Part shown: positions 33,830 to 42,675 of the stretch, piece after piece
Layout of the letters: every line of letters begins with the position of its first letter
Numbering within the stretch: position 1 is the stretch's first letter
NCBI RefSeq assembly: GCF_033971905.1
Contig: NZ_JALBUT010000005.1
Location: 1 to 64,000 of the forward strand
Length of the DNA: 64,000 bases
Reading direction: 5' to 3'
Source of the DNA: Intestinicryptomonas porci
Lineage (GTDB): Bacteria; Verrucomicrobiota; Verrucomicrobiia; Opitutales; Intestinicryptomonadaceae
Made by a program: the position numbers and the translations under genes
Notes under the pieces: generated by a model
What the model saw: the letters and a program-made list of their open reading frames with translations, nothing else
The model's database searches: none
Told to the model about the DNA's origin: nothing

Positions 33830-33932
33830 ATGCGGCTATGGAAATCCGTGGAATGCGCTTTATGGGAGATGTTAAGCGGTTTTTCCTTTTGCCGAACTAT
33901 CGAGTGCGTGGTATTGCATTAAAGGATTTTTT

Positions 33933-33974
33933 TGCGTTTCCCTGAAAGGAGATTTTCCTTTTTTGGGAAGCGTA
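33933..33974 (+). other. Long hairpin in the gap before nuoB
   Basis: The gap 33750-34197 has no gene. Besides the terminator at 33799-33829 it holds TGCGTTTCCC (33933-33942) pairing with GGGAAGCGTA (33965-33974) with two G-U, and an inner AAAGGA/TCCTTT stem. No T run follows on either strand, so it is not a terminator. It might be part of an untranslated leader or a small RNA. A run AGGGAGGGGGGAA at 34155-34167 is a possible strong ribosome site. No clear nuo promoter was identified. Confidence 0.35.
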
Positions 33975-34197
33975 TTCAATTTACAGTAATATTCGTTTTG
34001 ATTTTCTAATACGCGTCTTTTTGCGCTGAAAATCGGGGAAATCCGCCTAAAAGAAAGCAAATAAGCGTGATAATTTCAATGCGCGTTTTAAATCTGAAAT
34101 TTTCGGTTTTATGGATTTTTTCGCTTCTTGGGCTTATTCCATTTTTTTGTTGAAAGGGAGGGGGGAAGTGGTACATTTGTTTTCCAATAATTTTTAT

Positions 34198-34704
34198 ATG
34201 GCGACGTCTGATCATTTAGAAACATTTCAGGAGCAAGGCATTGTTTTTTCAAAACTTGATGCCGTAATTAACTGGGTTAGAGCAAATTCCATCTGGCCTC
34301 AGCCCATGGGGCTGGCATGTTGCGCCATTGAACTTATGGGCGTCGGCGGTTCGAGGTTCGACATCGGCAGGTTTGGCGCGGAAGTCATGCGTTTTTCGCC
34401 GAGGCAGAGCGACTGCATGATTGTAGCGGGAACAGTGACTTACAAGCAGGCGGGCGCGGTCAAGCGAATTTACGACCAGATGGCAAATCCCAAATGGGTA
34501 ATTGCCATGGGCGCGTGCGCTTGTTCGGGCGGAATGTTCCGCACTTACTCCACGTTGCAGGGCTTGGATAAAATAATTCCCGTTGACGTTTATCTTGCGG
34601 GCTGTCCGCCGCGTCCCGAAGCTTTGCTCGATGCTCTGATAAAGCTTCAGGAAAAGATAAAGACCGAACATTCCGCAAAAAATTTGTTCAAAGCTGTCCA
34701 GTAG
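34198..34704 (+). CDS. nuoB: NADH-quinone oxidoreductase subunit NuoB
   Basis: Carries the terminal N2 4Fe-4S cluster of complex I next to the quinone site. Ligands are visible in MGLACCAIELM (two adjacent Cys), GACACSGGMF and LAGCPPRPEA. I use the ATG at 34198 (MATSDHLETFQ). A very purine-rich ribosome site at 34155-34167 instead suits an in-frame TTG at 34177, which would add seven residues. It is the first nuo gene here: no nuoA frame exists upstream, unlike the usual nuoA-N order. Confidence 0.95.
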   Translation: MATSDHLETFQEQGIVFSKLDAVINWVRANSIWPQPMGLACCAIELMGVGGSRFDIGRFGAEVMRFSPRQSDCMIVAGTVTYKQAGAVKRIYDQMANPKWVIAMGACACSGGMFRTYSTLQGLDKIIPVDVYLAGCPPRPEALLDALIKLQEKIKTEHSAKNLFKAVQ

Positions 34705-34716
34705 AAAGTTTTTAAG

Positions 34717-35310
34717 ATGAATGCAGATGAAATTTTAACAAAAATGCCGTTCTTGAAAGTCCGCGAAGGGGGTCGGGACGGCATTGCGGCTTTTGACTGC
34801 CCTCCGCAAAATCTTAAAGAGGCTGTTTCGGTTTTGAAAAGCGACTTTTCGTTCGACAGCCTTTGCGACATCGCTTCCGTCGATATGGGCGAAGATGCCC
34901 CGCGCCGCTTTGGCTGCGTTTATCATTTTTATTCGATGAAAGGCAAGTATTACTTGCGCCTTGCTTCTTTTGCTGAAAGCGCGGAAACTCCCAAGCTACA
35001 ATCCATTTCCGATATTTTTGCAAACGCAAATTGGTTTGAGCGCGAAGCCTTTGACATGATGGGAATTATCTTTGAAGGGCATCCCGACTTGCGCAGAATT
35101 TTGATGTGGGACAAGTACGAATGGCATCCGCTTCGCAAGGATTTCCCTCTCGCGGGGCGCGAATCGACTTTGCCCGACACTTATGAGGACGCGGTTGGCG
35201 ACGATCCGATGTTTGTAAAGCCCGCCCCCATGGAAGGCGGACCTTTCCACAGCGAACCCGGCGCAAAATTTGCGGCTTGCAAAGAGCCGAGAAGCCGTGA
35301 ACAAAAATAA
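34717..35310 (+). CDS. nuoC: NADH-quinone oxidoreductase subunit NuoC
   Basis: Peripheral-arm 30-kDa subunit. The signature WFEREAFDMMGIIFEGHPDLRRILMW... followed by the YEWHPLRKDFPL motif is present. It is a separate protein here, not fused to NuoD as in E. coli. 197 residues, 12 bp after nuoB. Confidence 0.94.
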   Translation: MNADEILTKMPFLKVREGGRDGIAAFDCPPQNLKEAVSVLKSDFSFDSLCDIASVDMGEDAPRRFGCVYHFYSMKGKYYLRLASFAESAETPKLQSISDIFANANWFEREAFDMMGIIFEGHPDLRRILMWDKYEWHPLRKDFPLAGRESTLPDTYEDAVGDDPMFVKPAPMEGGPFHSEPGAKFAACKEPRSREQK

Positions 35311-35323
35311 TTTCCACGCGCGT

Positions 35324-36550
35324 ATGAAAGAAGAAAAAATCATAGATGTAAAAGACGTTGCGGCAATGGCTGAATGCGGCGAAATCGGCGAGCGCATGAT
35401 TGTCAACATGGGGCCTTCGCATCCGTCCACGCACGGCGTGCTTCGCATGGTGTTTGAGCTTGACGGTGATATAATCACAAAATGCAATCCCGTCATCGGA
35501 TATTTGCACAGAGGCTCTGAAAAGGTTGCGGAAAACATGACTTACAACCAGTTCATACCTTACACTGACCGCTTGGACTATCTTGCGCCCCTTTGCAACA
35601 ACGTGGCTTTCGCAACCTGCGCGGAAAAAATTGCGGGAATTGAAGTTCCCGAACGCTGCAAGGCAATCAGGGTCTTGTGCTGCGAGCTTTCAAGAATTGC
35701 AAGCCATTTGATAGGCGTAGGCGTTTACGGCATGGACGCGGGGGCATGGACTGTTTTCATGTACGCATTCACACAGCGCGAAAAGCTTTACACACTCTTT
35801 GAGCGTTTGACGGGCGCAAGGCTTACCTGCTCTTACGCGAGAATAGGCGGGCTTGCAAGAGATATACCCGAAGGCTGGCTTGGCGACGTTGCAAGTTTTG
35901 CAAACCAGTTTTTGCCCGCTCTTGACGAAATGGACAGCCTCATAACGCGCAACCGCATATTTATCGACAGAACCGAGGAAATAGCGGTGATTTCGCGCGA
36001 AGAAGCGATAAACTGGGGGCTTACGGGGGCTAATCTCCGCGGTTCGGGCGTCGAAAGCGACATCAGAAAAGACAATCCCTATTTGGGATATGAAAATTAC
36101 GAATTCGATATTCCCGTCGGTACCAAGGGCGACGCCTACGACAGGTGGCTTGTAAGAATGGAGGAAATGCGCCAGAGCATAAGGATTATTCGCCAGGTAA
36201 TAGACAAAATGCCAAAGGGCGCATGGCACGTTGACGACCCCAAAATTTTTGCTCCCGAAAAGCGTAGCGTGCTGACGCAAATGGAGTCTTTGATTTCAAA
36301 CTTTGTATTGACCACCGAAGGACCAAATCTGCCCAAGGGCGAAGCTTATTTCGAGGCTGAAAATCCCAAGGGCGCGCTCGGATTTTTCATAATGAGCGGC
36401 GGGGGCGGCGTGCCGTACAGAGTTCGCATCAAAGGGCCTTCGTTCGTAAGTTTGAGCATTCTGCCGAAAATAATGCCGGGGCATCACATAACCGACGTTC
36501 CCGTAATTTTAGGGTCTTTGGACTTCGTTTTGGGAGAATGCGACAGGTAA
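35324..36550 (+). CDS. nuoD: NADH-quinone oxidoreductase subunit NuoD
   Basis: 49-kDa subunit that forms the quinone cavity with NuoB. NMGPSHPSTHGVLRM, GYLHRGSEKVAENMTYNQ and the C-terminal end LGECDR are typical. The frame extends into nuoC to 35270; the ATG at 35324, 13 bp after the nuoC stop, is preferred and gives 408 residues. Confidence 0.95.
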   Translation: MKEEKIIDVKDVAAMAECGEIGERMIVNMGPSHPSTHGVLRMVFELDGDIITKCNPVIGYLHRGSEKVAENMTYNQFIPYTDRLDYLAPLCNNVAFATCAEKIAGIEVPERCKAIRVLCCELSRIASHLIGVGVYGMDAGAWTVFMYAFTQREKLYTLFERLTGARLTCSYARIGGLARDIPEGWLGDVASFANQFLPALDEMDSLITRNRIFIDRTEEIAVISREEAINWGLTGANLRGSGVESDIRKDNPYLGYENYEFDIPVGTKGDAYDRWLVRMEEMRQSIRIIRQVIDKMPKGAWHVDDPKIFAPEKRSVLTQMESLISNFVLTTEGPNLPKGEAYFEAENPKGALGFFIMSGGGGVPYRVRIKGPSFVSLSILPKIMPGHHITDVPVILGSLDFVLGECDR

Positions 36551-36568
36551 TTTTTAAGCGACACTGAC

Positions 36569-37117
36569 ATGGAAATTTCACAAGATTTGGAAAAACGCGC
36601 GGACGCCATTATTGCGGAATACCCCGTAAAGCGTTCCGCCGCGATGATGCTTATGCATCTCATTCAGGAGCATTTCGGCTATTTTGATGACGATGCCATA
36701 AATTATGCCGCTAAGAAATTAGGGGTTCAGCCCGTGGAAGTTTACGGAATGCTCTCTTTTTACCCGATGTTTTCCGACAAGCCGCGCGGCAGAATCCACA
36801 TCAAGGTTTGCAGGACCTTGTCTTGTGCATTGGCGGGTTCGATAGATTTGGCGAACAAAATATCGGAGCTTGTCGATTGCCCCATAAACGGTACAAAGGG
36901 GGTTTACACTCTCGAATTTGTCGAATGCTTGGGCAACTGCGTAAAGGGCGCAAACGTACAGGTAAACGACAAGCTTTATGACGGCTTGAATCCGCAGGAT
37001 GCAGAAAAGTTTGTGGAGCAGCTTAAAGCGGACGACTTGGCGGGCAAGTTAAATTCGGTTTCGGCATTCGAGCGTCCGCAGGGCGCAGACTTTAATTCGC
37101 CCGAATACAAAGGATAA
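36569..37117 (+). CDS. nuoE: NADH-quinone oxidoreductase subunit NuoE
   Basis: 24-kDa thioredoxin-fold subunit binding the N1a 2Fe-2S cluster. Ligands fit C-x4-C in VCRTLSCALAG and C-x3-C in VECLGNCVKGANVQV; the GVQPVEVYGMLSFYPMF stretch is family-typical. 182 residues, with a C-terminal extension of some 20 residues after the domain. Confidence 0.94.
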   Translation: MEISQDLEKRADAIIAEYPVKRSAAMMLMHLIQEHFGYFDDDAINYAAKKLGVQPVEVYGMLSFYPMFSDKPRGRIHIKVCRTLSCALAGSIDLANKISELVDCPINGTKGVYTLEFVECLGNCVKGANVQVNDKLYDGLNPQDAEKFVEQLKADDLAGKLNSVSAFERPQGADFNSPEYKG

Positions 37118-37121
37118 TTTT

Positions 37122-38486
37122 ATGGCAGTTCAGGAAAAAAGAATTCTTTATCGCCACATCGACATTCCCGATTGGAACGCTTCCATCGAGTGCTATGAAG
37201 CCGACGGCGGCTATCAGGTCTTGAAAGAAGCCGTAAAGCGGGACAGGCAGGAGCTTTGCGACGAGGTTTTGAAGTCGGGCATAAAAGGCAGGGGCGGCGC
37301 GGGCTTTCCGATGGGCATGAAATGGAAATTTTTGGACAGAAAAAGTGGAAAGCCCATCTATTTGGTTTGCAACGCCGACGAGTCCGAACCCGGAACGTGC
37401 GTTGACCGCGAGATAATTTACAAAGATCCCCACCAGCTCATTGAAGGCATCATGTGCGCCGCTTTCGCGATAAATGCGAAACAGGCGTTTATTTACATAA
37501 GGGGCGAATACATAAACGGATACAGAATTTTAATCGAGGCTGTAAAGGAAGCGCGCGCAAAAGGATATGTGGGCGAAAACGTCTGCGGTTCGGGCTATTC
37601 CTGCGAAATTAACATCACGCGCGGCGCGGGCTGCTACATTTGCGGCGAGGAAACGGGGCTTATCTCTTCTTTGGCGGGCAAGAGGGCATATCCGCGCATT
37701 AAGCCGCCTTACTTTCCCGCAGTAATGGGGCTTTACGATTGCCCGACTGTCGTAAACAACGTAAAGAGCCTTTGCTATGTCCCGTACATATTTAAAATCG
37801 GCGGCGAAGCGGTTTCAAAAATCGGCGTTCCGAACGACCCCGGCACCTATGTCTGGGGCGTTAGCGGACAAGTTCAGAAGCCCGGGCGGTACGAAATCGA
37901 ATCGGGCGCATGCACTTTGGGCGAGATGTTGTACGATGTTTGCGGTGGACCTTTTGCGGGCAGGACTTTCAAGGCGATAATTCCCGGCGGTTCTTCAATG
38001 AAAATTTTGAAGTGGGGCGAGAAGTTCGACATAAAACAGCCAGACGGTTCAGTCAAGGAATTGAAGGTTGAGGACATTCCGCTTTCAGCCCCGTCTCTTA
38101 TGTCTTGCGGCACCGCGCTTGGCTCGGCCGGTATTATCGTTATGGACAACACCGTTGACATGGTTGAAGCAATGGCGAATTTGAACGCCTTTTACGCGCA
38201 CGAAAGCTGTGGTCAGTGCACGCCGTGCAGGGAAGGCTCTTTGTGGATTTCAAAAATCACGAAGCGCATTTGCTCGGGTGGCGGCAGGCTTGAAGACCCA
38301 GAACTTCTGATGAGCCTTGCAGACAATATTTGCGGGCATACCATTTGCGCACACGGCGAAGGCATGGCGTGGCCCGTCCAGAGCAATGTCGCCAAATTCA
38401 AAGACGAGTACATGGCAAAAATTTCGCGCCAGCTCGCGGGAGAGGGCGAAGCTCGTTTGGATAAAAATTCTTACAGGTTGATTTAA
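37122..38486 (+). CDS. nuoF: NADH-quinone oxidoreductase subunit NuoF
   Basis: 51-kDa subunit that oxidises NADH. FMN/NADH site GIKGRGGAGFPMGMKW and CNADESEPGTCVDRE, ESGACTLGE, and the N3 4Fe-4S ligands in HESCGQCTPCREG plus a later Cys in ADNICGHTICAHGEG. 454 residues, 4 bp after nuoE and 2 bp before nuoG. Confidence 0.96.
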   Translation: MAVQEKRILYRHIDIPDWNASIECYEADGGYQVLKEAVKRDRQELCDEVLKSGIKGRGGAGFPMGMKWKFLDRKSGKPIYLVCNADESEPGTCVDREIIYKDPHQLIEGIMCAAFAINAKQAFIYIRGEYINGYRILIEAVKEARAKGYVGENVCGSGYSCEINITRGAGCYICGEETGLISSLAGKRAYPRIKPPYFPAVMGLYDCPTVVNNVKSLCYVPYIFKIGGEAVSKIGVPNDPGTYVWGVSGQVQKPGRYEIESGACTLGEMLYDVCGGPFAGRTFKAIIPGGSSMKILKWGEKFDIKQPDGSVKELKVEDIPLSAPSLMSCGTALGSAGIIVMDNTVDMVEAMANLNAFYAHESCGQCTPCREGSLWISKITKRICSGGGRLEDPELLMSLADNICGHTICAHGEGMAWPVQSNVAKFKDEYMAKISRQLAGEGEARLDKNSYRLI

Positions 38487-38488
38487 TT

Positions 38489-40150
38489 ATGGCGGACTTG
38501 GTAAACATAAACATAAACGGCGACGACTTTCAAGTGCCTGCCGGTCTAAACGTAATTGAAGCGGCAAGAATTTCGGGCGTGGAAATTCCGCATTTTTGCT
38601 ACCATCCGAATTTGCCGATAGCGGGTTCTTGCAGGCTTTGTTTGGTTTCGGTCGGCACTCCCGCCCGCGACAGGGCGACAGGAGAGCTTGTCAAAAACCC
38701 CGACGGCTCGCAAAAAATTGCTTTTATGCCCAAGCTCGCGATAGCATGCGGCACGAAAGTTAGCGAGGGTATGCACGTCATAACCAATTCCGAGCGCGTC
38801 GTAAAGGCGCGCCAAGGCGTGCTGGAATTTATTTTGGCAAACCATCCCCTCGACTGCCCGATATGCGACAAGGCGGGCGAATGCAAGCTTCAGGAATACT
38901 CGCAGGCTTTCGGAAACTGCAAAAGCAGGTTCGTGGAAGACAAGAACGTAAAGCCCAAAAAAGTTTCGATTGGCGGCGGAAAGGTGATTTTGGACGCCGA
39001 AAGGTGCATACTTTGTTCCAGATGCATACGCACTTGCCGCGAAATTGTCGGCAGGGACGTTTTGGGATTTTCAAAGCGCGGCTCAAGAAACGAAATCTCA
39101 GTTTACGGGGACGACGGCAGGGATTCAAATTATCTTTTGAATATTGTTGACGGATGTCCCGTGGGCGCGCTGACAGAAAGCGCGTTCCGCTTTAAAATGC
39201 GCACTTGGTTTTTGAAAGTCGCAAACTCCGTTGCAACGGAATCGAGTGCGGGCATAAACACAAAAGTGTGGTCGCGCTCAAACAAGGTTTACAGGATAAC
39301 TCCGCGCTCAAATCCCTTTGTAAACGACGCGTGGTCAACCGATTCTGCCAGATACGAATACCGTATTTTGGATTCTGAAATGCGCCTTAAAACCGCGAGG
39401 GTTGACGGTACTCCATGCTCTACTTCCTACGCGGTAAGCAGGGCGGTTGAAGTCATGGCGGCAAGCGGCCGCATGGCTGTTGTTGCAAGCGCGCGTTTAA
39501 GCCTTGAAGAGCAGTTCATTCTGAAAGAATTTGCGGACTTGACTAACTCGAAAATTTACGCTGCCTCCCATCTTGGCGAAGACGACGGCAAGCTTCTTTC
39601 GGCGGACAGGACTCCGAATATGCGCGGCTTGTTCATTACGGGGCTGGTTTCTGAATATCCTAAGTCCGATTTAAAAAATCTTGCAGACGACATAAGGCGC
39701 GGGGACATAGAAAGCGTAGTGGTTTGCGGCGAAGACTTGTGCGCTCTCGGTTTGGACGAAAAGGATTTCAAAACCGCGAACATTGTCTATTGCGGCGTGT
39801 TGGATTCGGAAACCGCGCAGAGGGCGAAAGTTGCAATTCCAACCGCTTCGGTGTTTGAAAAATCGGGCATATTCGTAAACAGGCAGTTCAGGGCGCAAGT
39901 TTTTGAACGCGCGGTTGATGCGCCCGAAAGCGCAGTGTGCGAAATAAGCCTGTTTTCAAAATTTATAAATGCGCTAAGCCAAAGCGAATTTAAAGCTCCT
40001 TCCGTGCAGGCTCTGCGCAAGCTGATTTCATCAAAAATCGAAATGCTAAGCGGCATTTGCGACATTCCCTCAACGGGGCTTTTGCTCGACGGCAAAAAGT
40101 TTGACGCCGTGAAGTTCCCCGAAACCCAAGCTCTACAAGAAAATGAATAG
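38489..40150 (+). CDS. nuoG: NADH-quinone oxidoreductase subunit NuoG (short form)
   Basis: 75-kDa-type subunit with N1b, N4 and N5 clusters. N-terminal ferredoxin domain: IPHFCYHPNLPIAGSCRLC; then LDCPICDKAGECKLQE and RCILCSRCIRTCREIVG. The molybdopterin-oxidoreductase-like remainder is reduced: 553 residues against about 900 in E. coli NuoG. Extra Cys for an N7 cluster is not evident. Short NuoG forms are known in several phyla, so truncation by mutation is not implied. Overlaps nuoH by 8 bp. Confidence 0.93.
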   Translation: MADLVNININGDDFQVPAGLNVIEAARISGVEIPHFCYHPNLPIAGSCRLCLVSVGTPARDRATGELVKNPDGSQKIAFMPKLAIACGTKVSEGMHVITNSERVVKARQGVLEFILANHPLDCPICDKAGECKLQEYSQAFGNCKSRFVEDKNVKPKKVSIGGGKVILDAERCILCSRCIRTCREIVGRDVLGFSKRGSRNEISVYGDDGRDSNYLLNIVDGCPVGALTESAFRFKMRTWFLKVANSVATESSAGINTKVWSRSNKVYRITPRSNPFVNDAWSTDSARYEYRILDSEMRLKTARVDGTPCSTSYAVSRAVEVMAASGRMAVVASARLSLEEQFILKEFADLTNSKIYAASHLGEDDGKLLSADRTPNMRGLFITGLVSEYPKSDLKNLADDIRRGDIESVVVCGEDLCALGLDEKDFKTANIVYCGVLDSETAQRAKVAIPTASVFEKSGIFVNRQFRAQVFERAVDAPESAVCEISLFSKFINALSQSEFKAPSVQALRKLISSKIEMLSGICDIPSTGLLLDGKKFDAVKFPETQALQENE

Positions 40151-41288
40151 TTTGTTTTTATTGTCAACACTTGCGGCGCAAAGCGGCGCGGCGCAGACTT
40201 CGTCGATTGGCTTTATTGACGTATTGCTGAAAATTCTTTTCGGTTTTGCGGCGATTGGCGTTGTAATGTGCTTTGCGGCTTTAAGCGTGGTTGTCGAAAG
40301 AAAGGTTGCCGCTTTCATTCAGGGGCGGTATGGTCCTTGCCGCACGTTTATTCCGTACGTTATGTTTATTCCGTTTGTCGGAAGATTTTTGCAAAGGGCG
40401 GGGCTTATGCAGCTCGCGGCGGACGGCTTGAAATTCTTGTTCAAGGAAGAGCCTTTGCCTTCGCACGTCAACAAGTTTTGGTTTACGGTTGCTCCCGTTA
40501 TGTCGCTTGCGCCCGTTTTGATTGCCTCTTGCGCAATCCCGTTCGGATTTTTCATGTATGACGGAAGCCCGCATGCGCTTGCCGCCGCCGACTTCGACTT
40601 GTCGCTTTTGTTTGTGCTTGCGCTTGGGTCTTTGGGCGTTTACGGCGCGGTCTTGGCGGGCTGGTCTTCAAATTCAAAATATTCTTACATGGGCGCGATA
40701 AGGGCGTCGGCGCAGATGATAAGCTACGAGCTTACGATGGTTCTTTCCCTTGTGCCTGTCATTATTTGGATAGCTCCGAATTGTGAAAGCCCCCTCAGCC
40801 TTTTTGAACTGGGCTTGTCGCAGTCTTCGATGTGGAACTGCTTTATGTTCCCGCTTTCGGCGTTTCTCTTTCTTGTTGCATTGTTTGCGGAGACAAACCG
40901 CCAGCCGTTCGACATGGCGGAATCCGAAACAGACTTGGTAAGCGGATTTCACACCGAATATGGAAGCTTCAAGTTCGGCTTGTTCTTCGTGGGAGAATAC
41001 GGGCACATGGTGCTTGGCTCTTCGCTTTTCATCTGCATTTTCCTCGGAGCGTGGAGTCCTCTTCCGGGGCTTTCATACCCGACGGACTGGGGTTGGATTA
41101 CTGCGGTTTTGGCAACTCTGACCTTCCTTGCAAAAATAGCGTTTATGATATTTTTCTTCGTGTGGGTGCGTTGGACGCTTCCGCGGTTTAGATACGACCA
41201 CGTCATGAATTTGGGGTGGGGTAAACTTCTGCCGCTGGCGGTTGCAAATTTGGTATTTTATTTGCTGTTGGCGGCATTTGTTAAATAA
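40143..41288 (+). CDS. nuoH: NADH-quinone oxidoreductase subunit NuoH
   Basis: Membrane subunit at the junction of the two arms, part of the quinone chamber. About eight transmembrane segments; VVERKVAAFIQGRYGPCR and AETNRQPFDMAESETDLVSG are the family's conserved loops. 381 residues, with a short hydrophilic N-terminal extension. Confidence 0.96.
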   Translation: MNSLFLLSTLAAQSGAAQTSSIGFIDVLLKILFGFAAIGVVMCFAALSVVVERKVAAFIQGRYGPCRTFIPYVMFIPFVGRFLQRAGLMQLAADGLKFLFKEEPLPSHVNKFWFTVAPVMSLAPVLIASCAIPFGFFMYDGSPHALAAADFDLSLLFVLALGSLGVYGAVLAGWSSNSKYSYMGAIRASAQMISYELTMVLSLVPVIIWIAPNCESPLSLFELGLSQSSMWNCFMFPLSAFLFLVALFAETNRQPFDMAESETDLVSGFHTEYGSFKFGLFFVGEYGHMVLGSSLFICIFLGAWSPLPGLSYPTDWGWITAVLATLTFLAKIAFMIFFFVWVRWTLPRFRYDHVMNLGWGKLLPLAVANLVFYLLLAAFVK

Positions 41289-41296
41289 GGATTTTT

Positions 41297-41839
41297 ATGG
41301 CGATAATAAAAGTTGAGAGAAAGAAGCTTTCGTTTTGGGAGAAAACTTATCTCCCCCAAATCGCAGGCGGGCTTTGGATTACACTGAAAAATTTGGTAAA
41401 GCCGAAGGTGACGCTCAAATATCCAGAACAGCGTCCCGCCCTTCCAAAGGCTTACAGGGGCGCGCCCACGCTCGTAAAAGATCCCGACGGGCGCGAGAAG
41501 TGCGTTTCGTGCCAGCTTTGCGAGTTTGTCTGCCCGCCAAAGGCAATAAAGGTTACGCCTTCCGAAATCGACCCAAACAGCCCGAATGCCTTTATTGAAA
41601 AGGCTCCCAAGAATTTTGAAATAAACATGATAAGGTGCATATTCTGCGGATTGTGCCAGGAGGTATGCCCCGAGCAGGCAATCGTTTTGCAGAAGGAGTT
41701 TTCAATCACATCTTACGACAGGGATTCCATGAAGAGGGAAAAAGCGGAGCTTTACCGCCGCGGCGGCGTTCTGCCCGACAGCGTGATGAAGTGGAAAAAA
41801 GTCAAGGACACTGCTCAAAAATCGAAAGGAGCGCACTGA
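41297..41839 (+). CDS. nuoI: NADH-quinone oxidoreductase subunit NuoI
   Basis: Two 4Fe-4S clusters (N6a, N6b) in 8Fe ferredoxin motifs CVSCQLCEFVCPPKAI and CIFCGLCQEVCPEQAI. 180 residues. Stop overlaps the nuoJ start (TGATG). Confidence 0.96.
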   Translation: MAIIKVERKKLSFWEKTYLPQIAGGLWITLKNLVKPKVTLKYPEQRPALPKAYRGAPTLVKDPDGREKCVSCQLCEFVCPPKAIKVTPSEIDPNSPNAFIEKAPKNFEINMIRCIFCGLCQEVCPEQAIVLQKEFSITSYDRDSMKREKAELYRRGGVLPDSVMKWKKVKDTAQKSKGAH

Positions 41840-42354
41840 TGGAAAATGTTGTTTACGGAATTTTTTGCGCAATGGGCGTAGGCGGGGCCTTGGGGCTTCT
41901 GCTAAACCGCGGCTACATAAACGCGGTGATGTCCATGCTTGTTTCGATGCTTGGAATGTCGGGGCTTTTATTTTTGATGAAGGCGTTTTTTCTGGCGTTC
42001 GTAATGCTCGTGGTTTACGCGGGGGCGGTTATGGTGCTCTTTGTCTTTACCGTGATGCTTGCGGGGGAAAGCCGCGACAATTCTTCGTTAAAGCGCAGGG
42101 CGGGCATTGTATTGCTCTGGCTTTTGATGGGGCTTTCGGCGTCGTATTTTGTTTTGAATTGCCCCGACTTGAAAGTCGCGCTTGACGGCGGGGTCTCGGC
42201 GTTGTCGGTTTCAAAGCTTTACGGGCTTTCGCTCTTTACCAAATTTATGCTTTTATTTGAAATTGCGGGAGCGGTTTTGCTGGTCGCGATGGTGGCAATC
42301 ATTGCGATAGCAAAAGAGCCTTCGCCAAAACGTCCGAAGAGGGAAATGCTTTAA
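41839..42354 (+). CDS. nuoJ: NADH-quinone oxidoreductase subunit NuoJ
   Basis: Small membrane subunit, about five transmembrane segments, with the LVVYAGAVMVLFVFTVML pi-bulge helix typical of NuoJ. The frame is open back into nuoI; the ATG at 41839, overlapping the nuoI stop, gives 171 residues and the right N-terminus. Confidence 0.93.
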   Translation: MENVVYGIFCAMGVGGALGLLLNRGYINAVMSMLVSMLGMSGLLFLMKAFFLAFVMLVVYAGAVMVLFVFTVMLAGESRDNSSLKRRAGIVLLWLLMGLSASYFVLNCPDLKVALDGGVSALSVSKLYGLSLFTKFMLLFEIAGAVLLVAMVAIIAIAKEPSPKRPKREML

Positions 42355-42366
42355 GAAAGGTTTTTT

Positions 42367-42672
42367 ATGGAAAATCTAAACGACTTTTTAATTCCGTCCC
42401 TGCTGATTTTCTTTGCAGGGCTTGCGGGGGTGGTTCTCAAAAAAAACCTGCTCGTTGTTTTGATGTGCCTTGAACTTATGCTGTGCGGGGCGATGCTTGC
42501 GCTTGTGTCGTTTTCGGCGGCGTATAACGATATGGACGGGGCGGTGTTCGCTTTCTTTGTCATGGCGGTGGCGGCGAGCGAGGTTGCGGTCGCGCTTGCG
42601 GTGGTTGTTCAATTCTTTAAAATAAGACGCTCGGTTTGCGCCGACGACGTCGATACGCTTTCAGGGGAATAG
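42367..42672 (+). CDS. nuoK: NADH-quinone oxidoreductase subunit NuoK
   Basis: Three-helix proton-channel subunit, 101 residues. The two membrane Glu of the family appear in MCLELMLCGAML and in VAASEVAVALAVVV. Confidence 0.94.
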   Translation: MENLNDFLIPSLLIFFAGLAGVVLKKNLLVVLMCLELMLCGAMLALVSFSAAYNDMDGAVFAFFVMAVAASEVAVALAVVVQFFKIRRSVCADDVDTLSGE

Positions 42673-42675
42673 TTT

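Noticed and set aside
33933..33974. Hairpin as a nuo or symporter terminator
   Set aside because: No T run follows on either strand, and a real terminator is already at 33799-33829.
34111..34197. N-terminal extension of NuoB
   Set aside because: The extra 29 residues are not NuoB-like and would span the ribosome-site sequence.
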